Assembly (NCBI GenBank): GCA_002751075.1
Contig: NAOQ01000285.1
Coordinates: 53,803 to 89,457 of the forward strand
Source: Ichthyophonus hoferi
Lineage: Eukaryota; Opisthokonta; Ichthyosporea; Ichthyophonida; Ichthyophonidae
Reading direction: 5' to 3'
Length of the DNA: 35,655 nucleotides
The translations under genes were made by a program, and so were the position numbers. How positions within the stretch are numbered: the first letter of the stretch is position 1; every line of letters begins with the position of its first letter. Positions 11,757-22,266 of the stretch are shown here, piece after piece. The notes below the pieces were generated by a model. The model saw only the letters and a list, made by a program, of their open reading frames with translations, did not search any database and was not told the DNA's origin.

Positions 11757-14097
11757 ATGACTGAAGTGAAATCAACAAGGCTTTTGGATAGTAAAACACC
11801 TACGGTTTTCCATTTGGAAGACTATAGGGTTGTTGACGCACCTCAAACCATTTATTATATTCCTGACTTTATCACCTTGGATGAGGAGGCTTATTTATGG
11901 GATAAAGTGAGTATTATTTTTTAAGAAAGGATGATAATACCTACTATGGGAAAAAAAATACATCGAGTGCATGAGGTAGGAGAGGATGGCTTCCAAAGTG
12001 TACTACTCATAAACTGTTAGGTTTCATAACCACTTATTTGCACGAAATCTGGAATTTAATTGGTTTTAGCCGTTGATGATTTGGACTTGGCGTGCTCGTA
12101 GATGTTTCAATCTTAAGAGTGAAAAAAAGATAAAACGACATTGGGAATATCTTTTTATACACCAACTAGTGCGAGATAACTGTGTGAAAGGTATAATAAG
12201 ATATATGTCTCAAAGGTGGACCACAGTATTAGGTAGGAAACTATATTTATACCGACTGGTACATTATTAACAAGAAATTTTATATGCAATCCTTTTTATT
12301 TTGGAAATGCATTTTAGTACTGTACTTCTAGAAAATTCATCTAGTAGTAGTAGTAGTAGTATTGGTTTACATCACTATATTTTTGTATTATATTTATGTC
12401 AATTTTGCATAATTATAAAGTACAACCAAAATCACGGTGTTACTTTGTATAGTTTAAAGTATTTAGTAGACCCATCACTATTAGGTGTATGCAGCTCCCA
12501 AGGGCCGTTGGAAGCACTTGAAAAATAGAAAACTTCAGAACTGGGGTTAGTATATATATATTACCCTTTATTAGCTACATTTAGTTTATATAATATGAAT
12601 TATTTATTACATACAATTAGATCATTCAATATATATGTATACATTGTTTGATATACATTTGTTTTATACAACTAACATTTTGTTTTGTTCACACTCTATC
12701 TTTTACACTCTATTCTACGCTTATATCTCACAAACCATCTTTCATCCTAAACTATCAATTACAATTATTAGCTCCTTTTTTTTAATTCCTTTAGTTTATA
12801 TTGCTTTATTTTACTTACATTTACGCTTTCACTAGCAAGTTAGAATGAGCTAATATAACATAGTTAATCATATATATTTTTTCTACCTAAATATTTTAAA
12901 ATACAAACGGCTATGCACATATATTTATTACTACACCTATACACACACACAATGCTTAATATACCCCAGTCACCCTTACATCATGGCATGCAAGAGGGTC
13001 TATTCAACTAACATCCTGTGGGGTGATAACGGTAAACAGGAGGCCTGCCCCAGCCTAAAGGGATGGTTAAAGAACCATTGCCTCAGGTAGGTTACTGCTC
13101 ACCTTTAAGCTCTAATTTTTATATTACTCTCTACATTATGTCTCATCCACCTCTTACTCCCTACTACGCTAGGTATTTCTTTTAAAACAACTAACTAACT
13201 CAGTTAATTCTAATTGAAAATATATACATTTTGGCAATACAGAAGCTATTATACACACAATACCCACAGCCTAAGCGTAATTAATATGGATTAATCAATA
13301 TTTTCAGACCTTCTTATTCAAACAGGTACAAGTGCCCACTTCACGACATTATGTATGCACACAAGTTAAACCAACTATATTTTACTTATAAAAACTTATA
13401 CACTATTATATAGCTCCACAACCTTTAATTATTTATATATATCTTTTTCTCTAGTACACATATCAATGCAATGGCATATAAATCTATCTTAGTTCCTCAG
13501 TGATATCCAAATATTTAATCATTCAGATTTCCTCTCTAGTGGTTGCAGGAATATGGTGATCGCTTACAAGCTATTGGTCTGTTTGATCAAAATGGCCCCA
13601 ACCACGTCCTAGTGAACGAGTATACCACAGGCCAGGGGATCATGGTAGGACTATCTCTAGCATTACGTTCAATGTATGCATCTATAACTGGTCTTTATTT
13701 AATGAATGAGCAACGTAAAACCCGTTGTATTAGTGGGCACTATAAAGTCGTGTACATATGTGACGTAATGTCTAATCTATGTTTAATAGTTTTTAAGCTC
13801 TATTTAGCGTTTAATAGTAAGTACTTCTATTGGCAGATAAACGAATATGTAATCAACTAGGTACTGGTAGGATATACCTCCACGATTATTGCTGTATATG
13901 CGGAGAATAATTGAAGAAATGAACCAATCATACTAAGAGAGGGGCATTGCCTTATCCATAATTTATCCCTCTCTATCCAACAACTGAATTCCTCTCTTTC
14001 GCATTGTAGCAGATGGGAATATTAAAAATATAAACGCCTCATATTTTTGATCAGTGTCATATATATCCATGCACTATTACCTCCAACCAAGTACAAA

Positions 14098-14140
<43 letters not shown>

Positions 14141-15303
14141 TAATATACATTNNNNNNNNNNNNNNNNNNNNNNNNNNNNNNNNNNNNNNNNNNNNNNNNN
14201 NNNNNNNNNNNNNNNNNNNNNNNNNNNNNNNNNNNNNNNNNNNNNNNNNNNNNNNNNNNNNNNNNNNNNNNNNNNNNNNNNNNNNNNNNNNNNNNNNNNN
14301 NNNNNNNNNNNNNNNNNNNNNNNNNNNNNNNNNNNNNNNNNNNNNNNNNNNNNNNNNNNNNNNNNNNNNNNNNNNNNNNNNNNNNNNNNNNNNNNNNNNN
14401 NNNNNNNNNNNNNNNNNNNNNNNNNNNNNNNNNNNNNNNNNNNNNNNNNNNNNNNNNNNNNNNNNNNNNNNNNNNNNNNNNNNNNNNNNNNNNNNNNNNN
14501 NATATACAATTAATATACATTCAAAAATACATACATACAGCCACACACAGACGGGCCCCTATATTTCCCTACCATAACCACTATCAGCCTAGGATCGCAC
14601 GCTGTACTAGATTTCTACCCATGTAGATCCCAATATGATAACAATGATTGTAATACGGCCTGCCCTATGGAAATGAGCCCTAAGTTCTCCTTGTTTGTTG
14701 CTCCAAGAAGCTTAGTAGTGGTAGGCCAACCCACATCTACCACTGCTCTTACACAGACATATTCCCCACCTCATCTCTCAATGCCTTTGCTTTTCATTAA
14801 CAGCATATATATAATTCCATCACTCTCGCTTTTTTGCTCTGCTCAATTGAAGTTGACGGTACTCTGTCTTTAATTTCTCTGGAAACACATAGCCAGCTCT
14901 ACACCTATCCTAGTAGAATAAATCAAGAACAAATAACTTAAGTACGGTGTATATATGATAGGCGAGTTCTATGCTGTGATAAATGTCCAATTATAACTCC
15001 AGTCACCAATATATGGTCCAATGATAAACCTCTTTGCCACATCATATCCTTATCTCTTTGTTTATCATTTTCATCCAGGTAAAACATGATGCCTATACCA
15101 CCCACCTCCATGGAATCAGAGACATTCCAGCAGATACATTGACGGATAACTTAGTTAATCGTGATAGACTCCCAGACGGAGTGGTAATTGGCGGAACATA
15201 TGATCGGCAAACACGTGTGTCGTTAACTATTCGTAGAGTTCCAAAACTGGTGAATCCAAAACTACAGGCATCAATGCTGGCACATTTAATAAAGACAAAA
15301 TAA
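11757..15303 (+). CDS. ALKBH6: ALKBH6, AlkB-family 2-oxoglutarate/Fe(II)-dependent dioxygenase homologue
   Basis: ALKBH6 is an AlkB-family oxygenase; its physiological substrate is poorly settled. Six exons, 11757-11910, 12495-12545, 13040-13086, 13540-13644, 14541-14720 and 15079-15303, join in phase to 253 residues. Human ALKBH6 is about 238. Family blocks in order are: VDAPQTIYYIPDFITLDEEAYLW; GRWKHLKNRKLQNWGGLPQPKGM; WLQEYGDRL; NHVLVNEY with GQGIM; PHTDGPLYFP; TISLGSHAVLDFY; FSLFVAPRSLVV; THLHGI; and RVSLTIRRVPK. The iron ligands fit HxD (PHTDG, where human has PHEDG) plus the distal His of HLHGI, and the 2OG-binding Arg fits RVSLTIRR. The start is the first ATG before the conserved N-terminus. 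The first intron uses the donor GTATTA at 11911; an overlapping GTGAGT at 11907 would break the phase. A 350-N assembly gap lies in the intron before the PHTDG exon. Confidence 0.93.
12342..12360. repeat. Short (TAG)n microsatellite
   Basis: About six TAG units in the first ALKBH6 intron. On the plus strand it gives a serine run in an otherwise non-coding frame. Confidence 0.9.
14103..14137. repeat. (AT)n microsatellite next to the assembly gap
   Basis: About 17 AT units lie immediately left of the N run, in the ALKBH6 intron between the 13540-13644 and 14541-14720 exons. Confidence 0.95.
14152..14501. other. Assembly gap of 350 N with matching flanks
   Basis: Unsequenced bases in an ALKBH6 intron. 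The 18-20 bp on the left edge (ending at 14151) and on the right edge (14502-14521) are the same sequence, beginning ATATACAATT and ending ATACATT. Open frames spanning the Ns are artefacts. Confidence 0.98.
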
Positions 15304-16493
15304 CCAATATATATTCATTCAGTGCATAGTTTCCTGTACCATTTATGTAATAAAGTTTAGCCGGATTTATCCAATGACAAGGCATATAACAGTGATTGCG
15401 TATACTACACCACCTTCTTCTTTCTCTTGTAACTTGAACAGCTTGTATCGCCTCGATTACCTCATTCTTAGTACTCATCGTTTTATATGTGGATTAAACC
15501 AAACAACAGCATAAAAAACCACTAACGTCCAGCCCCTGATTTTTTAGACCAATGAGTTATATTCACTGCCAGTGGTAAATATGCTTAGTTTTAAATAAAC
15601 GAAAACATCATATCCACAAAAATATCGCGTTAGTACAGTGCAGTATATTACCCGATATGTCTACCAGGATAGGCAGTTATATGACAGGTTATTGCTACTA
15701 CCATCCTATATAGTTGTATTGCATTGTGCGCAATAACCAATAATAATGTGGTTTTTTAGAGTCAAGAGATAAAAATAAAATCAATAATTGGCTAATGATT
15801 TTAAGATCATTGCTATATAATGTGTAATCTTCACTCAAAGGAATATTACTAATTAAATGGGTATGATGTCATATCGAGTAACATATCCAAGTCCTTCCTA
15901 ATTAAGAAAGATGAGTTATAACTGTACATTTGCTAGCCTATCGTGAACTATATATTATAGACCTATTGAATATGTAATTTAAATATTAAAACCATCTCAA
16001 ATACATGGCTTGATTGTTTTATACTTGAGGGGTATGCACGGGAGTGAGAGTGGGGATAATAATACAATGGCCAGTAAATAAAGGACTAATGGAAGGCAAG
16101 TAAACAACGTGAGCATTGTATTTGTAGTGTCTCTTAATAAAAAATAATGGGCTTGTAGCTGTAAAACATTTTGTATGATAGAATAATGGCACGTCCTATC
16201 GTATTACTATGATGACTACCGACTCCTCTTAAACAGAACTATGTAGATATGTATATTGTGCCTTCACTTAACCAAATCACTTTTCAATAATAGGCAAATA
16301 TGATATCTTACAATACAGGTGATGATACCTAAGAAGCCTGTTTATGCAAACCAAATCCCGGCAAAAAGAAAAGAACAGAAATACAGATCATACACCCATA
16401 AAATAATACTTTTAATAACTACATTACAGGGTGATGGAGAGAGAACAAAGACTGATTGGTTTCAAATCAGTTCGAGTCTGAACAGTGCTTTCC
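15304..16493. other. Convergent intergenic region between ALKBH6 and DNAJC25
   Basis: Holds both 3' ends. ALKBH6 has AATAAA at 15349-15354, 46 bp past its stop. DNAJC25 has only the variant ATTAAA on the minus strand at 16416-16411, about 80 nt past its stop. No other gene was recognised. Confidence 0.65.
15349..15354 (+). terminator. Polyadenylation signal for ALKBH6
   Basis: Canonical AATAAA 46 bp downstream of the TAA. Role inferred from motif and position. Confidence 0.7.
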
Positions 16494-19400
16494 TCACTGT
16501 CTCTTTTTAGATTTCTTGTATCGTTTCATCTCTGCAGCACTTAGGTAATGGCTCATAGCTAGATCCTCTTGCTCGTTCTATGAAAAGTGTGTGTTGGTAT
16601 AGTACGATATGATATGATTTAATATGATTTGCTATGCTATGAATGTAGACAAGAATCCAAGATATATATGTATATATATCTAATGGTATGAATCTAAAAA
16701 GACCTGGATTATAGTTGCATATATCTATATTGCTAGATATACATAAGCACAAGAAATGATAAAGTATAACAATAACTATATGTATATACTTCTGTTTGTA
16801 CTAAAACACATTACTATGACAGTTGCATATATATATCGGTATCAAAATATACGCTTCTGGTTATATTATAAACAATGCATACAAAACACCATACTCTGAT
16901 ACATGCAACTAGTAGTAGTGATCATCTCAACCATCTAGCCCCCAATAAATAAATAAATTTCTAAAAGACAAGTCAAACCTATAACACATATTGTAATGAT
17001 GCACAGAATCCACATAACTAAACATTAACATACATTAGTGGTTCGTTCCCAATTTTGATTAAAATATCCACTATTATTATTGGCCAAACAGTTCGAGTGA
17101 AGAGTTTGTTGAATATAATAGGCGGCTCAGAATATATATATAGTTTGAAAAAAAAAAAATCCAACTGGAGTAATAGAAGAATAAAATTGTACCCCAAACA
17201 CAATTGAAAATATTTTAAAAAATTTAAAATGAGATGCGTATTGTAAACGCATAAAAACTATATTTGAAAAGATACGAATGATTGGTAAGAAAAAGAATAA
17301 ATATATTTTTCAAAAAAAATATTATATATAATCATATGTCACTAGCAAACCATAATATTCCATTTTACAATACATACATCATACAGTACATATAGTAGAT
17401 AGTAGATAGTATATGATATAGTAGATATATAGCACCCACCTTGTAAACTGCTAGGTTATCCTCTAACCATAGTTGCTTTGATACCAGGTTCTCTCTCTCC
17501 TCCTCCCCATGGTGCTCCCATGCCTTTTGGCTAAGGTACAAAGCCTTGCGGGTGAGATACTCTTGTTCCTTATGGCTATAGGGTTCGTCCATATAGCGGC
17601 GGTGATACCATCTGTAGGAATAGGTATATGTAGCTATCTAAGTATATAATATTGTATACATGCGGTAATTAGGCCATGAATTGCTATATATATACATCTA
17701 TATTGGGGAGCACAGGCTTGTGCACCATTAGAGTTACACCAAGTCAGTAGGAAGGGAAAATGGGTAGGTATAAGAAGGTATGTAAAACAGGTTTCAAGTG
17801 TATATGGTCTGTGTATATTTTCCACCGCCCTCGTTTCAATGCCACCAAATGTATAAAAAGTGTATAGTATAGAGTATATAGATAGTGGAATCAGTAGTAA
17901 GTGTTTTGTGTGGCTGACAAAAAATAGAGCAACTAATATTAAATATATTCATCTCCTATGCCAATTTGTAATCTAGTGGATTAAATTAAAACATGGTATT
18001 TTTATTAAATCTACAGCAAGAAAGGTAGAAAACGTACTGGTTCATATTTCGCCTATTTTTAAAATGACCAATTGAAAAAATGTGAACAAATTCTCTATCT
18101 GTAGTGTGTTATCCAGTTATAAACTAATGTAATAGTAACACTAAATGTGTTCTAAGTCTGTGGTCTTAGGGGTGGCATGTGACAGATAGCCAATGATAGG
18201 TAACCAATATTATCCCATCACCCTTTTACCAATAAATACATACTGAGTAATTCAACAAGTTATAGGTCAGAAGCTTTATTGTCTACAATAACAATCAACT
18301 AATAGTATCACTCTCATTCTAAAAATACTCATTGGCCTATTAGAAATTTCTACATACACATCTCTTTCATACCGCACATAATCGAATTCTAAAGAATACA
18401 TTTATGTATAAATGTCCACTTATCACACAATTTTAATTGGACAAAAGGTACTTTAAAACCTAAAAGAATTGGACAAAAGGTACTTTAAAACCTAAAAGAA
18501 TGAATGATTGTCTTATCCGTTGCACCTATTTCTCCAACATTACTCTGTCAATCTGGTGCACGTGCCTCTTTTGATACACCCATTCTACCAGGCTCACCAA
18601 TCACCAGCAGTTATTCACAGCTACTCAATCGTATAGAGTAGCAATTAGATACAAATACTAGTCAGCGCATACAACTGCTAATGCAATCTCAGCCTATTCC
18701 TATCCATATCTATCTCTCTAGGTTACAATTACTTCTTGACAATCTCCCACAACCCCTATAATATCAACTTCCTCTCGCATACAATCAAACACATACACAC
18801 ATACGGTAGAAATAAACACAGAGTTGTAAGCAAGTAAAAAGAACCAGTTACATTACTTACCTAACCCACTTCATGATTTGCAGGGGTAACCAATTGGGGA
18901 AGGTCAGTAAGCGGCACCACAGGACATCCGACCACAAACAGAGATTAAAATTACCTTCCATGGCCATTTCCTCACCATACAGCTCTATTATTGCCTGTTC
19001 CAACCCCATGTAACCTTTATATTAAATTTCTGATTGGATAATTCAAGTATTTTAAAATATGTAAAATATTGGGTTTATATTTTCTTGTATGCCCTGGAAT
19101 TTACCCACTGGTGGCCAGGTATCCCTATATGTATAGCTTGCGATTAATAATATTACATACTGTTCTCCCTGTTTTAACTCAGAGCTAAATCTACATCAGC
19201 AGAACTACGCAACTGATATGTAAAGCAGCCATCTTTCTATGCAATCATGTTCCCGGTCTCTCACTGTATTATTTATCTACGATAAAATGCCAAAAAAAAA
19301 AAAAAGCGAAATGCGAAATGCGTAAGTAACTAACTATAACAGAGATGTTATGCAAACATCCAAACATCTATAATATATGAAAAATATCTTGCAAATGTTT

Positions 19401-21933
19401 TTCAATTAAGCATCGATTAGATCTTAAAATCTCCAATTAATGCTTGATTGACGACCATCACAGTTAGTTAGCCATGTAATTAGCATTAACTAAAATTGCC
19501 CCGGGATTATATATTAATGCAATAGGAAATATCTAAAGAACAAAGGAGAGATAAATCACTAAAAGAAAGAAAAAAATATATAGAACCATTAATAAAGAAT
19601 GAAATACCAGAACTAATAATGTTGCATATAATTGAAGCATGAAGAATGACTTGGAACCAATCATAAAAAGACCCAAATCTCATTATAATGATAGTAACCT
19701 ATTTCATGTTACCTTCTTTTGTTCTTCCTTGGGTAGATCTTTACCCTCTTCGGTTCTGACCCGGCTCTCTTGGCCACCATTAACAGCCCTGTTGATATAA
19801 TGACGCAATATCTTGTCATCAACCTCCAGGATACCACTAAGATTGTGTTGATAAGACCAATTGATGAAATAGTATTGACACACAGAGAAGATAGAGATCA
19901 AGACCACAAGGACCTGGTGGGGAAAGCTGTCTGAATAGGAAGCTGGAGGTAGATAGATACATGGGTGTGTATATAGGAGTACGGGTAGAGTGGTCATGTA
20001 GAAAATCATTGCTTGATAAATAAGGAAGGGTGTGCAATTTTTACACTACTACTAGTCTAGAGGAAGACGTAGTGTATATATTGATATATGTTCTTAATGT
20101 GAATATATATGTGTGTAAATGCATGTGTGACAGTATAATAGAATAATGGCAAGATAGTAGATAATATTGTATGACCGCATGTATGTCTGCATTTGAATAC
20201 AAAGGTTGATATTTGCCTGCATTATATATATATGCGGTATTAGTGAGTGTGAATAATTTAAGTATAATATAATTGGATGATAATAGGATAAACCATATTA
20301 ATTTATCAAGGAAAGGCAGCTTTTTATCAATAGATATCATGATTGAAGTCTGATTGGTTCCCTGGTAATGAATATTGATCCGACACTATATCTTGACCAA
20401 ACTTATAGCTCCCACCCCATCCATATATAGTAGCAATCATCAACACTACTGTTTCATACACACATGCAACTACATATAGACACTGGATCCACTTAGCCAA
20501 TCGGGTCTGTTCTTACCCCCCAGACGTTTAGCTGTTGGCTCACACGAATACGATGATAATACCACCAATGACGGAAGAACTCGTCAGGGTTGGCCAATAG
20601 ATGATCGTAATTCTTCCTGGATTCATCATCCTTGAGGGTTTCATAGGCTAGATAATAACCATGGGTTAGTGTATTTTGATTTACAGAGGTAGGAAACATC
20701 AGCAATACCAGGATGTACACCAAGGCAAGCCACGCCTAGCTTCTATATATCTGATATATAATCTAACTCATCGTCAACACTACCCGACTCACCATCATAT
20801 GACCCCCTCAAATCATTATTCACTATAATATGACATAAGCCAACCATCAATCACTATGTATATGTTTAGTGTATATGAAGTTGCAATAAGAAAAAATTCC
20901 ATTGTCACTATACCATATCCTAGTATTCACCCACTACCTCACACTTGCAACATAACAATAGACCATATAGGTATACCCATACAGCATTCTCCTACACATA
21001 CCCCACCCAGTATATCTACCTACCTGTCCTTATACGGTGCCACTCTTTCTGTAGGGCTTCATAAGTGGCAGGGTTGTTCATAGCCTCCATATTTCTATCG
21101 GGGTGGCGCTCTTTCTGTAGACGGCGGTATACACGAGCAATATTTTTTTTACTTTCTGTTGGTTCGACCTGCACGCAGGTGAAGCGATGATACGAAAATA
21201 GGGAGGAAATAAGGTTAGGATGTGTAAAACAGAGGGGAGGTAGAGGGGGGGGTAGGGTGATATATAAAATAAAAATATGTATGAGGACTAACCAAATTGA
21301 ATGTGCATAAGAAGTGACAAATAACACGCCTGATTAAATTCAACTCTGAACCTACACCTTTAAAATAACAACCTGACAACCATACTAGAAAATGGGCCAC
21401 TCGTATTGTTCAAGAATACAGTATATAATGTATAAGGATAGGTGAATAAGGTAGAATCAATAATGGCCAGCCTTTATTTTATCTACATATAAAAGAAAGG
21501 TCCTTGGCGTAGATAACTCAATGTATTAGAATATAAAGGAGGTACACATCTTACATTTGTGTCTTCGTGTATAAAACATACCTTTAGATCTGCTGTATAC
21601 ACAGACTTAGACAAACTGGGATAGAGTATTAGCAGTTCAATGAAAACAATACTAACTCTTAAATAATAACATGGCCTCCTATCCTCCTATCCTCCATCTA
21701 ATAATAATACCTTAACACCCCACTACGCATCAACTGATCACTACTACAACTACAAGAAATACAAAAACTTTTATCTCTATAGATATAGGAACAAGAGAGA
21801 AGAGGCGGCCACTTACACCCAACACATCATAACAGTTTTGCTTCCCACAGTACATGCCCTCATAGAGTGCAAGGACACTGCTGGCCAAGAGGCACACCAG
21901 GCCCAACTTTCTTAATATGCACCCTAAACGCAT
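16494..21933 (-). CDS. DNAJC25: DNAJC25, membrane-associated J-domain co-chaperone
   Basis: DNAJC25 is a J-protein that would stimulate an Hsp70 partner at a membrane. Seven exons, in transcript order: 21933-21817, 21168-21024, 20647-20517, 19913-19713, 18994-18861, 17611-17440, 16577-16494. They give 327 residues (human 360). The N-terminus is signal-like (MRLGCILRKLGLVCLLASSV) and is followed by LYEGMYCGKQNCYDVLGV, as in human LTEGLYCGRQVCYEVLGV. The J domain carries the catalytic HPD in ERHPDRN and continues with AYETLKDDESRKNYDHLLANPDEFF, close to human [25 protein letters not shown]. A hydrophobic span, VLVVLISIFSVCQYYFI, is the expected membrane segment. After it come an acidic/basic region, a Trp-rich block and the YLTRKALYLSQ...LWLEDNLAVYK block seen in the human C-terminal half. 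It ends with a basic tail, AEMKRYKKSKKRQ. All introns are GT-AG and in phase. It is divergent from TRAPPC2. Confidence 0.93.
17612..18860. other. DNAJC25 intron, longest of the gene
   Basis: About 1.25 kb of AT-rich intron. Apart from the 32-bp duplication and scattered CCAAT/ATTGG pentamers I see no exon, RNA gene or transposon. Confidence 0.6.
18435..18498. repeat. Perfect tandem duplication of a 32-bp unit
   Basis: Two identical adjacent copies (18435-18466 and 18467-18498), each beginning AATTGGACAAAAGG, in the DNAJC25 intron between the 18994-18861 and 17611-17440 exons. The lack of any mismatch implies a recent event. Confidence 0.95.
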
Positions 21934-22230
21934 GTTTCTGTTGTGATGGTAGTACGGTAACTACTGGAAACCATGACTGTTTATATAAGTGATCATGGCG
22001 ACCGAATCTACATTCCGATCTGGCGATCAATAGTAATTGATGTTTAGTACCGATTTCTTCTTTTGTTATCCAATCATTGATTCTTAAAAAAATTTAAGTA
22101 ATATTAAAAATATATATCTTTAAGTTTAAAAAATTAATGGCGGTAGATTCTGTGTGTATTTTTGATCTATTTTTTATTATTATTAGAATAATCGTAATTA
22201 TAATAATACCAGTTTTTATTGTCTTTGACC

Positions 22231-22262
<32 letters not shown>

Positions 22263-22266
22263 CAAC
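21934..22266. promoter_or_regulatory. Bidirectional promoter between DNAJC25 and TRAPPC2
   Basis: The two start codons face away from each other with 333 bp between them, so both 5' untranslated regions and promoters must fit here. Two ATGGCG cores, at about 21994 (CATGGCGACC) and 22136 (AATGGCGGTAG), resemble the YY1-type core common in promoters of broadly expressed animal genes. A (TA)n tract at 22231-22262 ends just before the TRAPPC2 ATG. Binding is inferred from motif only. Confidence 0.55.
22231..22262. repeat. (TA)n tract upstream of TRAPPC2
   Basis: A nearly pure TA dinucleotide run with one TT interruption, ending five bases before the start codon. It probably lies in the 5' untranslated region. 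Confidence 0.9.

Noticed and set aside
12949-13090. Frame MACKRVYSTNILWGDNGKQEACPSLKGWLKNHCLR
   Set aside because: The right part in another frame reads GLPQPKGMVKEPLPQ, the true ALKBH6 exon with fitting phases.
14022-14546. Long minus-strand frames spanning the N run
   Set aside because: Almost entirely unknown bases; artefacts of the gap.
15227-15478. Minus-strand frame MSTKNEVIEAIQAVQVTRERRRW
   Set aside because: Antisense to the last ALKBH6 exon and its 3' region, with no recognised family and no clear splice context; probably chance, though the first 25 residues look protein-like.
16319-16510. Plus-strand frame MMIPKKPVYANQIPAKRKEQKYRS
   Set aside because: Lies in the DNAJC25 3' region and overlaps its stop on the opposite strand; composition reflects AT-rich sequence.
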